The notes: generated by a model from the sequence alone, not told the origin. A stretch of DNA of 64,000 nucleotides from JABGPL01 sp964387885 (GCA_964387885.1 CAYLYZ010000019.1:1-64000), one strand, 5' to 3'; positions 37,401 to 44,028 are shown, counted from the stretch's first letter. A program made the numbers and translations.

Positions 37401-38583
37401 GGAAACCATGATTATGAGCCCACTTTGCAGATATATCCGGAGTTTCGGTTACAAATAGCTCAATAGTAACAACTATTTCTGCGTTGTTTTCATCATTTGA
37501 TTCTATTAGTAAGTCCGCAAGGTAATCTCCGGAAACGAGACCTGCTCCGTTAAACTCAATTGTTAACTCAATTGCTTCATTCGGATCGATTTCCATCGGG
37601 TGGTCTTCAAAAGTTGCCCAGGGTGTGTCTCCTATCCAATCTGCCCAGATCAATTCATTTCGTGCAGTTAGATCGGCTCCTCCATCATTCCATCGTTCAT
37701 ACCACAATCCGGATAAATTCAGAGTGGAAGCACAGACAAATCCATCACCAAAACCATAGGTCATCATTGTCACGTACCGTATATCATTACCCTGGTTATA
37801 AATAATTTGCAAATCAGTTACATCTTCGTTATCCTGCAGTAACTCTCGCCAAAAGAAGGTTCTGCTGCATTCGTCACCGACAATGACAACAGGAACATCA
37901 TCTTCTTCATCCTCTGCAAAACCCGCCACTATTGGATTATCCGGATTAAAACCATTTTCACGAACATTTTGTCGCGCCCATCCGGTCATGGCACTGTAGA
38001 AATGGAAAAATCCTCCCGGTAATTCAAGAATCGGTTGAGTATATGCTGTATACAGATTAAGGATCAAAATTCCCCCCTCGTCAATCCATTCCTCATAACG
38101 TTCCCTGAACCAGTTATACTCCTGGTAGAATGGATTTTCGTGATCGTCCGACCAGACAATAACATCCCATTCGTATATATCAATATCTCGGATTTCCCTG
38201 CTGCCCACTTCAAGCACATTTTCTTCTGCAATACCTGCTGCTTCAGCAGCCTCGAGCATTACATGTTCCCCACCATTACCAAATCCTTCGGTAACAATCA
38301 AAACCTTCATATGTTCCAGGTTTTGATCATCAGGCTGGTCGATTAATACCAACTCTGTCTCAATCCTCAGAAGTTGATCTCCTGTATTGGAAACGTTTAT
38401 TGATACCTGATCTGTGATTCCGGCATCAATTTCATGTTCTATCATATTCGGATCAACTTCAATGACAGGTTCATCCCGTTGTGGGGAATCACCGGTTTCA
38501 GGATCATCTTGAGCAACAGATATCTGTATACCAAAGATGAAAAGCAGTGCTGCGAGTAAGAAGAAAAATCGTAACTGTTTCAT
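28468..38583 (-). CDS. Giant T9SS surface protein of three alternating ThuA-like / beta-propeller super-repeats
   Basis: Protein of 3,371 residues. The ATG at 38583 follows AGGAG and opens a signal peptide; an upstream frame to 38661 has no ribosome binding site. Six units of about 490 residues each begin with a 'VDP..I' ASH/Hydin-like strand pattern and end with a 'SGEY.AEL...SNDPEN' sandwich. Their inserts alternate: ThuA/amidotransferase-like domains start near residues 92, 1066 and 2061, and propeller-like domains near 575, 1548 and 2548. This gives a super-repeat period of about 985 residues. After residue 2,900 come the GWN/GYQ module and a sorting tail (FPNPFNNIT, ending VILIK). The protein is very acidic. 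No catalytic site can be assigned to the ThuA-like inserts, so a scaffolding or binding role is more likely than enzymatic activity. It is the largest gene of the window and possibly the first of a run into the protease genes. Confidence 0.85.
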   Translation of the reverse strand: MKQLRFFFLLAALLFIFGIQISVAQDDPETGDSPQRDEPVIEVDPNMIEHEIDAGITDQVSINVSNTGDQLLRIETELVLIDQPDDQNLEHMKVLIVTEGFGNGGEHVMLEAAEAAGIAEENVLEVGSREIRDIDIYEWDVIVWSDDHENPFYQEYNWFRERYEEWIDEGGILILNLYTAYTQPILELPGGFFHFYSAMTGWARQNVRENGFNPDNPIVAGFAEDEEDDVPVVIVGDECSRTFFWRELLQDNEDVTDLQIIYNQGNDIRYVTMMTYGFGDGFVCASTLNLSGLWYERWNDGGADLTARNELIWADWIGDTPWATFEDHPMEIDPNEAIELTIEFNGAGLVSGDYLADLLIESNDENNAEIVVTIELFVTETPDISAKWAHNHGFPRELDWNISRDDIFTGHEYETYFRILNHGSGELQIDEIQIIGEGSEYLSIDMEDRLDPIPGQSDVELDLTLAPEEAGDYEVLLILFSNDPDEDEYDFPIVFEVSDTPSIVVDPEQIIDEFPGAAIVEHELTVHNNGQGIMRFNTDVDIIDEPERDLGGRAVRSTNTERRIPENRIDPMRDDPGDILHEFQLENDMVDNPDDLVFTTITHGLAWDSENEWMWAVNTFDRRMIAINPREDYQTEEFWMMNILRPWDMAYYDGTLYALEAYNTWLTMWDREGNQLGRLNLDCEGAIVYGVAIDPINELIIVLGHRIVGRTHPLFVFTIDGELIASMDCIKHHFNNMMSISIEWVPTHDFGKLWVRTAERLWQLDIDTENWEVNGVVQHFPTIGLHFGDGFAHDGENFWITATENNLMQIIDDGINELWITVEPIAGDIEADDEAILTVTLDGRSQLPGEYEAEIIISSNDPENPQVVVPVILSIEPAPFIAVNWPTEAGFDEEPQIIDWNMYFPEVYIEQSYGIPIKVQNLGHEVLEVSDIFSENELFSAEPTEFNLEPREIREVLLRFEPGEVGLVESEMIFRSNDPNREEHAIPLIAEAILPPIIVVEPVVIEDDLISGDFSQIPINVANEGDSELRWRSDFVFLNEDEDERDNNRQRNVRAVNQRNHSRSGPRRDIPNGRFMIFQRWMAHGWVVENVFARVEDLDYDWINTIEGISNVDFFDYDAIWIESGGQGEAFDLFWDANIENFEEYISEGYSMYLEQGLYPGLAPGHVAPGGLVHVNDPQPEGILNVGPEDNWLVEQMEWEERRFFEDRQSFGHVVYPVEALENIDDSDGYQVIVVGSRNERPVIAEYSYGNGNVIVSGATCGRQWNDWNVEDSWGSCSEVMLEYLLRLGGGPPWAALTPSDGTLQAGEDFDVILDLDADGLFTGEYTSELHFLSNDPENNDQIVEITLNVTGFPVPEIEWDEEFGFPDEVDFNLAFEPLYNRGEYPIEVMVANIGTDDMHILEIDCDNENFRVDWNPDIQDVVPGDEEIYINFILSTEEIGEFRGNVTLTFDEADDLDPIEIPVVAITVGSPILDVDTDVIVEDLLSNEVREHEVVISNEGEGVLEWRSDAAIIEEPDRDNSRRSVRGICARSGAEYDEGNYLPYRDEPGDVIEEIRNPLDDVINTYRHFAYDEENNWMWIAYMGIQGNLSTFVALDLDNNYEVVAEFPGPIQMVDICFFNGIFYITDRGLQTIHKYDREGNDLGDIGFDGWFGGGIAASEELGLVFIQEDWPGGFDRPIHVYTIEEDGNFGEHVGDIENYNELMLRHNADNNRGKNLMWVDDHDDGSFWIGTGGQDGNVAWQFTVDRESWEAELAQSFYSWDDGMGTEMDDLGHDGTNLWSVSWSNGAQWRSDIRIIDDGLNEHGWLLWADQSGEIDPNENQVITVTIDTRGLISGDYSAELYFFSNDPIVLDGPDHTIEINLTVTQVPNIVVIPGGDEQEPVDFEIAYFGYAISRTVVVQNIGTGQLSIEEVLRDDDNPDFFVLDEDLDDLVIEGDSGEELQIWYNPDPERGGEQEATLVFMTNDPNREEGYPVRCVVSIGAFSAPELVLNPQELEIEMEQGDVAEEIVNVTNNGESDLHFTTRFEIISQPGLDSQVRSVRSISENSGFSSDNFPQRDQPQGRGILIQESCRFYDHEFEQYFSNIEGLDYERYEVWEELEDLDLNEFDFMWIGNYETDIWTRDHNNFIERIEEFVDGGGVIYHSSGAQQFNVTPLHPGGLEAVGNIQLRQTLCPIQLGPEDNYFINYMNENDPFGWPWGVGQRLIGFREIAPFTFGYFRMEDLEEIENSDWFEVMVMGNEIEEPVAVTYRYGSGYCFVNTALDGYHHRWAESAQWGRTGEAVIWYMDFLSAELDTLSIEPSFGTLNPGEDQDLLLTVNSGGLLGGEYQVELHFESNDPENPDQVVDILINTTGIPELTGNPLPEPLEGAEIIELEGPNWIGQEYTLEVIIENVGTQVVNIEEIEVSDPENWDFIFPDEEMIVQPHQEVIAFLVYHPIETAEHQVEIRMQTDAANVEDGFFWWEASANAVLAPEMTVELPEGEDALNVIMDIGDDPQERTIVISNTEGDPRDDLAFSISTDAIENEPMNDQPGRKIRSIISEISGPVRDDPGDVLEQFDVQVNQTSDLTSVGDQIWGCSYNQSRLYAINRETGEAEQDVNVERFPMALTFDGNSLWVTSWGAPFLYQYDLEGDLVETHEFELRTVTALAYLGNDLLLMKANENNRIYVVSNDGLEIIRTINQLPGFDFNAWTYKIEFVPDHVDGQLWGLNANQLFQARITENWETEHVQTINVEQDWAYRGLCHDGENFWFGSMGNIWSVVDDGIIEGSARWLTIAPENGAVAPGESVDIILTFDPSEMVDNLIYRAMLMIESDDPENPLVEIPVSLAIGIPLPIHFGQDNPETEEIDGWVENEVRHILEITEVTLNDEPIPLGWEIGVLTPQGVLAGGAVWFEVDNFELIAYGDNPEIEQITGFGAGDRFDFRIWDEVNGVEYQADATFEDGPAMWIPNRRSVLSLGSFTIDELTLNLIEGWNMISINVDPLMHYNEEDDPGPDVVDMFEELRIDEGNHRIILLKNEIGRFWTTEWGFNNIPYWELTQGYQAKLSEAAEITFRGPAIDADTDVPLEPSWNIIAYLPDYELDASSPDFHVLSPIIESVGIAKDFEGRFMVPEQEFSNMAPWTAGQGYQVRIDNNEPVILNYPEEAEQLADQHLETPHNMHWGVPVNTGENMSVLIKQLDGLDPDVLYQVAAFSSSEMLVGNGDVVDGRCGISIWGDDHSTEIKDGLDVGETFFLRLWDGDRCIESELQVGQIHNDDKLVYEPNGLKIVKSIHINHIPMDYYLAECFPNPFNNITRLTYGLPTESKVSISVFDINGRLVQNLLSNQLVAGSHDLTWNAKDASAGVYIINMKAKSVKEKTTFKCANKVILIK

Positions 38584-38714
38584 TGTGAACTCCTGACGGT
38601 TGAATGCATTAAAAGCGCGAGTAACACTTGACGGTGAATAAAAAAAAAAGAGATACTGCAATGAAATGAATCGGATTTGTGATTCATTTTCGTTATGTAA
38701 TGTACCTTTTCAGT

Positions 38715-39317
38715 TTAAGTTTCCGGATTTTCGTTGAACCACTGACCACGTCTTAGAATCTGACCGTTATGCGTTGCTTTCAACAACACAGCAGCCTGTT
38801 CTTTTATCACTCTGATAAGACCCTCATCGGTTTCGTCTTTCCAGTATTTGTTGCATACCATTATCGCGAGACCATAGATATAAATCTGCATGTGTCGGTA
38901 AAAGGAATGGATTAGTTCGATATGGAGCCCTTTTAATTCATCCGCTTCACAAACCGAATCGAAAGTCTCTTTGTTAACCTCATAGAAAAGGTCTTCATGG
39001 TCGTTTCTTTCAACAAACAGGGCAAAATAGAGCTTTGGATGTTCTTTTGCAAAGAGCACTTCTCCGATCCAGGGATCCATGCATTTGCTGTCACTGTATT
39101 TTCCGAAAATGAAGTTTCGGTAAATTTCCTGTGTATGAATAGCAACGACACGCTTCAGCGCGTCGATATTTTCGAATTGACTGTATAGAGGTTGAACAGA
39201 TGAATTAAGCATATCGGCGACTTTCTGAGTTGACATTCCATTGAATCCGTTCTCTTCAACGGTCTTGAAAGCAGCTTCAATTACATCGTCTTTTGTAAAC
39301 CTGATCTTCGGAGGCAT
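38715..39317 (-). CDS. TetR/AcrR-family transcriptional regulator
   Basis: Protein of 200 residues. The N-terminal helix-turn-helix fits TetR: FTKDDVIEAAFKTVEENGFNGMSTQKVADMLN, with VQPLYSQFENIDALK as the recognition and following helix (residues about 8-58). The C-terminal part is an all-helical ligand domain without a recognisable ligand class. The start is set by AAGGAGGG seven bases upstream, and a near-consensus promoter lies in front. Its target is unknown; the giant gene begins 131 bases downstream on the same strand, so the regulator could be co-transcribed with or act on the secreted-protein genes, or just repress itself. Confidence 0.88.
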   Translation of the reverse strand: MPPKIRFTKDDVIEAAFKTVEENGFNGMSTQKVADMLNSSVQPLYSQFENIDALKRVVAIHTQEIYRNFIFGKYSDSKCMDPWIGEVLFAKEHPKLYFALFVERNDHEDLFYEVNKETFDSVCEADELKGLHIELIHSFYRHMQIYIYGLAIMVCNKYWKDETDEGLIRVIKEQAAVLLKATHNGQILRRGQWFNENPET

Positions 39318-39366
39318 GATGCCCTCCTTTTAAAACTTCATATAGTTGCGGTTATATAATAAACTT

Positions 39367-39395
39367 AATATAATAAGCTTTATATATAATGTCAA
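39367..39395 (-). promoter_or_regulatory. Near-consensus sigma70 promoter of the TetR gene
   Basis: On the minus strand TTGACA (39395-39390), a 17-base spacer and TATATT (39372-39367). The surrounding AT-rich stretch has imperfect dyad symmetry (TTATATATAAA against TTATATAATAAA), which would suit an autoregulatory operator overlapping the promoter; that last point is speculative. Confidence 0.6.
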
Positions 39396-39539
39396 GAGGT
39401 ATGTCAGATTATTTTGCTTTTTTTATTGGGTGAGGTGAAGTCAGAATTTTACTGTTGAACTTAAACGACGCAGGCAATCATAAATCTTACAAAATTAATA
39501 CCTCATAAATGTTCAAATTAACAGTATTGGGTTATCCAG

Positions 39540-39977
39540 CTAATTTTCTTTGATGATTTGTTTCGATATCAACTCAGCTTCCTCCCTGCTCAAAAGCCCA
39601 TCTATCTGGAGAATTCCCTTTTTGACTTGAGCCAGAATTTTGGGAGCAGAAAATAATTTTCCGTCAATCACCATCCCCAGTTGACTGCCAATATTAGCCC
39701 CGGTGATTTCGGCAAACTGTTCTTTTCCATTTGAATTCAGAGTTACCTCAATAACCGGTTTATCACGCAGCATTATTACTTTTGCGGACTCGAAGTTCTC
39801 GTTAGACATCAAAACTTCTTCGTTGAGATAGAGTATCTCTTTTGTATTTACCATCTTATATTGTTGGGATCCTGCACTTGAGGTCCTCTTAGCCAATCGA
39901 AATTCCACCGAGCTGACCGGCTGATCAGAGCAACCCATTATTAGCATTATCAAAATTATTATAACGGTACATTTCAT
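39540..39977 (-). CDS. Lipoprotein consisting of a SecD P1-head-like domain
   Basis: Protein of 145 residues. The start at 39977 (after GAAGGG) gives a short lipoprotein signal with lipobox L-I-M-G-C (Cys16); the open frame continues 12 codons further up without reason to use it. The mature part contains the pattern VIEVTLNSNGKEQFAEIT then IGSQLGMVIDGKLFSAPKI and a final 'GLLSREEAELI' segment. This is the signature of the SecDF first periplasmic domain (P1 head subdomain). Here it stands alone on a lipid anchor without any SecD membrane part. It might bind unfolded or exported polypeptide, as proposed for SecD P1, but that is inference. Neighbours are a TetR gene and a T9SS protein gene. Confidence 0.72.
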   Translation of the reverse strand: MKCTVIIILIMLIMGCSDQPVSSVEFRLAKRTSSAGSQQYKMVNTKEILYLNEEVLMSNENFESAKVIMLRDKPVIEVTLNSNGKEQFAEITGANIGSQLGMVIDGKLFSAPKILAQVKKGILQIDGLLSREEAELISKQIIKEN

Positions 39978-40079
39978 CTTAATCCCTTCGCCTCGAAAAT
40001 ATGGAGTTCTCATTTTTACTAATTCTTTTTCGGATTTGAGATGTTCCCCAATTACACCCGATTCAGTAGAGTCATGTTT

Positions 40080-41540
40080 TTAACGGATTAAAACAGCTGT
40101 ACAGAACAGGTTGCCTTTTTCCGTCTTTACTCTGAACATGTAACTCCCGGCGGGAAAGCCTTTCGCATCCCACACCAGATTGTGAAAGCCTGCATGATAG
40201 AAATCATCGGCAATTATGTCTATCTTCTGACCTGATAGATTGAAAACTCCGACCTCGAGTTTACTTGAAGCAGGCAGCCCGATCCTGAAGGTTGTTAGGG
40301 AGTTAAAAGGATTAGGGTAGTTCTGGTAAAGCTGATATTCAGCAGGCACTTCTACTCCATTCTCTTCACCAACTTTCACTTCACCGGAGTTTCCCCTGAC
40401 AGCACGAACATAGTTAAGAATCCTCACCTCATCTCGCTGAGGTCCCATACCCTGTGCATAATCCTCAGGATTACCACTTTTAGGATCACTGCGTTGCGCA
40501 CCAGCACCATGAGCATTCACCTGATCCCCGTTAGGATGTCTGTCAACCGAGAACGCCTGTCCGAAACATATATACATTCCGAGCGAAGTATTATCCAACT
40601 GCGTAGTGCTGCTCCAGAACCACGATTCCTCTTCTGTAACATCGAAAACCGGATCAATTGCTGCACCTCGCGGTGCTCCATCACGTCCATCCGGAGCTCG
40701 AGTATAGTCAACAATGCTCTGCAATTCTTTAATATTTGGCAGCCGCCAGTCTTCGTGTCCGGCAAGTTCCAGCCCTTCAGCATAAGCAAGCGCATCTTCC
40801 CAGTTACGGACATTACCATCATCAATCAGCTGCCACATAAGACCTGATGCCCGGTCAGAAACCGTCCCATCTCCGTTATCGAAGAAATCATTTACACCGT
40901 AGTTTTCAGCCCCCCTGACCAATCGAACGAAAAATCCTCCACCTGGTCCTCCTGCAGCGGGATATCCCTTTTGATGACCGTCGGCAAAGTTGTAACCGAA
41001 TGCTCCGAGTTCATTTCGCATGATCCTGCCAACATATCTGTCACTCGACCAGAACTGTACATCAATTTCCCGATGCTGACCACCTTCAGGAGGATATTCA
41101 AAGTCGAAATAATCCGTGTTCAGATAGGGAGTCCGCGTCCTGATGTTCCCATTGAAATCAGCTATCGACATCAGCTGTTTAACCGTCGGCACTCTCCAGT
41201 CATCATACCCGGCGAGTTCAAAATTATCCGCATATTCCATAGCTTCATCATAGACGATCCTATTATCAAAATCAGGAGATTTCTGCCACATCAACCCCGT
41301 ATTCAAATCCGAAACCGTCCCATCCCCATTATCCCGAAAGGAGAATCCAGTCCCAATATAATGCCCATCCTGTCCATAGAAACTCTCACCGGGCTGAGGT
41401 TGCTCAATCTCCCGGTTATTATCGTAGAATCGCTCGAGACCTGTATCGACAATGACGTAGGGAAGTTCCTGAGTAAATGAGACTGTCGCCAATAAAGCAA
41501 CGCATAACGCTATCAATGTCAAATTCACATAGTTTTTCAT
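40080..41540 (-). CDS. T9SS secreted protein with two DUF1566 (Lcl-like) domains
   Basis: Protein of 486 residues. The start at 41540 is set by AAGGAGAAC and a signal peptide; the frame upstream to 41654 is non-coding. Two tandem DUF1566 domains (about 65-230 and 245-400) are marked by 'DNGDGTVSD..TGLMWQ', 'A..YA...ELAGY.DWR(V/L)P..K(Q/E)L.SI' and 'FWSS' motifs. The C-type-lectin-like fold of this family suggests ligand binding or structural use. It is followed by a sorting domain with YPNPFNSL, GSYMFRV and terminal VLIR. The second domain keeps a longer loop (DGRDGAPRGAA). Both domains look intact. Confidence 0.85.
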   Translation of the reverse strand: MKNYVNLTLIALCVALLATVSFTQELPYVIVDTGLERFYDNNREIEQPQPGESFYGQDGHYIGTGFSFRDNGDGTVSDLNTGLMWQKSPDFDNRIVYDEAMEYADNFELAGYDDWRVPTVKQLMSIADFNGNIRTRTPYLNTDYFDFEYPPEGGQHREIDVQFWSSDRYVGRIMRNELGAFGYNFADGHQKGYPAAGGPGGGFFVRLVRGAENYGVNDFFDNGDGTVSDRASGLMWQLIDDGNVRNWEDALAYAEGLELAGHEDWRLPNIKELQSIVDYTRAPDGRDGAPRGAAIDPVFDVTEEESWFWSSTTQLDNTSLGMYICFGQAFSVDRHPNGDQVNAHGAGAQRSDPKSGNPEDYAQGMGPQRDEVRILNYVRAVRGNSGEVKVGEENGVEVPAEYQLYQNYPNPFNSLTTFRIGLPASSKLEVGVFNLSGQKIDIIADDFYHAGFHNLVWDAKGFPAGSYMFRVKTEKGNLFCTAVLIR

Positions 41541-42031
41541 GATGTTCTCCTTCTTGTTAAATGGAATCGTGCTTTGTTGTTCTGTTATTGTAACACGGTG
41601 GTGCGGGGAATCACGCGGTTTTGAATACAAATCTTTAAAACCAAACAGATTCAAAAAAAAATAATTTTAAAGATACGTTATTAAATCACTTGATTGTTTC
41701 TGAACTGAATCTATATTATAGACACACCTGTACAAAATAAGAATTTTGGGATGCTCGTCATTCCCGTGCACACGGGAATCCAGAGATATTACAAGTTCTA
41801 CAACCTGTTTTTCGATAATTTTCAACTATTGAAAACCAGGTTATTTTAGTCCTTGATCAAATGTAACAAGCTAATTGACAAGAACATAATCTGGATTCTG
41901 ATTTACTGCGTTCACAGCGGCAAGCCGATTGCCTAATCAAGTTGGGAATGAGGAAGAGCAGGTACTGAATTATTTTAGACAGCATTAATTGTAGATAATA
42001 TTTAAACAGTTTTAAATAAAGTGCTATTTAA
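41541..42031. other. Divergent intergenic region containing a repeat element
   Basis: Separates the DUF1566 gene (-) from the PH-domain gene (+). Element copy D occupies 41728-41982. The 41541-41727 part is AT-rich (including an A-tract near 41655) and must hold the promoter of the DUF1566 gene, but no convincing boxes were found. The plus-strand gene has only about 50 bases between the element end and its start, so its promoter may lie inside the element. Confidence 0.6.
41728..41982 (-). repeat. Terminal-inverted-repeat (MITE-like) element, copy D, 255 bp, opposite orientation
   Basis: Ends are CTGTACAAAATAA and TTATTTTAGACAG. It carries ATTCCCGTGCACACGGGAAT (41760-41779; exact dRS3 consensus) and, at the other side, CAAGTTGGGAATGAGGA with the insert GTTCACAGCGGCAAGCC. 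It is thus an inverted copy of C. Outside the ends, CACA(C)CTGT is shared with copy C (TGTGA side), suggesting the true terminus may be a few bases longer. Confidence 0.8.
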
Positions 42032-42487
42032 ATGAGTTACATTCAAGACAACCTTATGCCTGGGGAAGAAGTTATTTATCGTGCAAAACTTCATGGGATC
42101 ATATTTATAAGACCAGTAGTTTGGTTTTCTATTTCACTTTTCTTTTTTACAAGTGGAATCGATCCTGCAGTTATTGGAGAAATTGTGTTTTTGATATCAC
42201 TGATATCATTATTTAGGGCTTTAGTAACCTACCTATATTCAGAATTCGGTATAACTGACAAACGCATCATAGGAAAGGTTGGATTTATCCGAAGAACTTC
42301 TTTAGATGTCTTCCTGATCAAGGTTGAGAGTATACAGGTAAAACAAGGGATATTTGGGAGAATATTAGGATATGGTTCAATAACGATCACCGGAACCGGA
42401 GGCGTGAGAAATCCATTTAGAAAGATATCCTATCCATTGGAGTTTAGGAAAAAAGTACAGGAACAAATAACCGTTGCAACAAACTAA
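42032..42487 (+). CDS. Membrane protein with bacterial PH domain (DUF304-like)
   Basis: Protein of 151 residues of the bPH_2 (formerly DUF304) kind. The opening 'Y....L.PGEE(V)IYRAKLH' is followed by two membrane segments (about 24-43 and 47-68). The soluble domain then starts with 'YLYSEFGITDKRIIGKVGFIRR' and continues with 'VESIQVKQGIFGRILGYGSITITGTGG', the hallmark of the family. Length is normal. These proteins are membrane-associated with no firmly known function. No clear ribosome binding site is visible before the ATG. The gene stands alone on its strand. Confidence 0.85.
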   Translation: MSYIQDNLMPGEEVIYRAKLHGIIFIRPVVWFSISLFFFTSGIDPAVIGEIVFLISLISLFRALVTYLYSEFGITDKRIIGKVGFIRRTSLDVFLIKVESIQVKQGIFGRILGYGSITITGTGGVRNPFRKISYPLEFRKKVQEQITVATN

Positions 42488-42544
42488 CAACAGTTAAAAT
42501 AAAAGAATACCTCAACTACTTAGAAGTCACAATTGAGGTTTGTT

Positions 42545-42580
42545 ATAACGATAGTGGGGACACGCCGTGCCCCCTTACCG
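42545..42580. repeat. Small palindromic repeat near gene ends
   Basis: GGGGACACG-CCGTGCCCC at about 42556-42573 is an imperfect palindrome related to the GGGCACGG-CACA-CCGTGCCC hairpin at 43995-44014. It lies between the convergent genes and reaches the last codons of the minus-strand gene. Confidence 0.45.
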
Positions 42581-43822
42581 TACCAAAACCACCTTTCGAA
42601 CAAATTCCCTTCCCCCCACCGTCGCAGAAATCAAATAACACCCCCCCGCAAAACCACAAGCATCCCACGTGATATCATGAAAACCTGCAGAATAAAATCC
42701 TTTCACAAGAGTTGTTACCTTCCGCCCCTTTAGATCATAAACCCCAACCTCCACTTCACCTGAGATAGGAAGCATTATCTTTAGTTTGGCAATCGAGTTA
42801 AACGGATTAGGAAACACAGATAAATCAAATCCCGTCGGCAGCGTAGAGTCATTTTTCTGAGCACTTAATACACCAGCAGCACTCATAAATTCCCGCAGAG
42901 TATAAGTAAACGTCCAAGGCTCATCTTCAGGCAAAGCAACATCCGGATGAGGGTACCAGCTCATAACTAGCAGGATGTCGGGATCGGCTCCGGCGGCGGT
43001 CAGGGTGTCGTAATAGGCTATGGTTTCGCGCCCGAATTGTTCGTTGCTGTTGGCACCGCCGCGTGCGCTGTTGAAGATTTGGCCATATTGAAGGTCGTTG
43101 TCCTGGCACCACTCCTGTAGGCGGACAAGTTTTGCGAAACCGTCGTAGCCGCGGTTAAGGGCGTAATCATACGGGCAGTCGGCGTTGAAAAAGTCGATGG
43201 ATAGTCCGCGTGAATCGAGCGTGTCAAGCAGGACATCGTATATCTCTAACAGGTCACCGCGATTTTGACCGGGGTGGGATGGGAACTCGTCGATTGTATA
43301 CCAGGGGATCGGCTCGATGATTCCGATCGACATATCAGGGAATTGATTGCCAACGATCTCAATGTAGTCTGCGAGTTCGCGAGACGCTTCGGATGGAGTG
43401 TACGCCCCGCCGTTACTGCGCAGCATAAAGCCTATCGGTGAATCAAGCTGCAGGTAATCGACCGTCCCCCCTGCTCTGAAGATAACACCGTATTTATTAA
43501 TCTCACGACGTGCCGCAGTTTCCCCGCATGTATCCGCTTGCCCGTAGTGCATGCGTAACCCACCGGCTTCGATCCCGATAGCGATCCCGGTTCTCTGCTG
43601 AAATGCAACAAGTTCCTGAACAATCGGACGACGATTGTTCAGTGCATTCATATGAATGCCAAACACGTCGAGGTTGTCACGAACCGTCTCCCAATCCGAG
43701 TCTTCTAACAACCATTCGATGTAGTCCGACACGTTATTGGCGCTGCTCCAGATGAGTTTTTCGTTCTGGGCGTGGGCAGTGGAAATCAGGAGGATAAGAA
43801 TTAGAATTAATCTATTGCACAT
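42575..43822 (-). CDS. T9SS secreted TIM-barrel-like protein
   Basis: Protein of 415 residues: signal peptide (1-18), then a domain with patterns of a glycosidase-like (beta/alpha)8 barrel (WETVRDNLDVFGIHMNAL, GIAIGIEAGG, SIGIIEPIPWY, SIDFFNADCPYDYAL, ILLVMSWYPHP). The last 75 residues are a sorting domain with FPNPFNSI, GCYLISA and terminal VLVR. Acidic residues at strand ends (Glu in IEAGG, Glu in IIEPIP, Asp in FFNADC) could be catalytic, but no glycoside hydrolase family can be named. The barrel-coding part (about 42,950-43,800) is visibly richer in G+C than the sorting-tail part and the neighbours, so it may have been acquired and joined to a local tail. Confidence 0.7.
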   Translation of the reverse strand: MCNRLILILILLISTAHAQNEKLIWSSANNVSDYIEWLLEDSDWETVRDNLDVFGIHMNALNNRRPIVQELVAFQQRTGIAIGIEAGGLRMHYGQADTCGETAARREINKYGVIFRAGGTVDYLQLDSPIGFMLRSNGGAYTPSEASRELADYIEIVGNQFPDMSIGIIEPIPWYTIDEFPSHPGQNRGDLLEIYDVLLDTLDSRGLSIDFFNADCPYDYALNRGYDGFAKLVRLQEWCQDNDLQYGQIFNSARGGANSNEQFGRETIAYYDTLTAAGADPDILLVMSWYPHPDVALPEDEPWTFTYTLREFMSAAGVLSAQKNDSTLPTGFDLSVFPNPFNSIAKLKIMLPISGEVEVGVYDLKGRKVTTLVKGFYSAGFHDITWDACGFAGGCYLISATVGGREFVRKVVLVR

Positions 43823-43880
43823 TTTTTAACATCTTTGTGATGAGTTGTTGTTTGGGTAGGATAAGCTTTCCAGCTTGTCC

Positions 43881-44014
43881 ATCCCGCGAAGCGGGATTCA
43901 TACTTTGATGAGTGAAATCAAGCGTCCCTGTGTAGGGGCTGAATATCTTCAGCCCTTTCCCAAAGTGTGTCCAATGTTGTTGACAAACGAACGTGGGCAC
44001 GGCACACCGTGCCC
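43881..44014. repeat. Cluster of three different perfect hairpins
   Basis: ATCCCGC-GAA-GCGGGAT (43881-43897), GGGCTGAA-TATC-TTCAGCCC (43936-43955) and GGGCACGG-CACA-CCGTGCCC (43995-44014). All sit between two minus-strand genes. The second begins with GTAGGGGC, as does the repeat at 47711. None has a T-run, so they look like dispersed palindromic repeats. Confidence 0.6.
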
Positions 44015-44028
44015 CCCACCGATTACTA

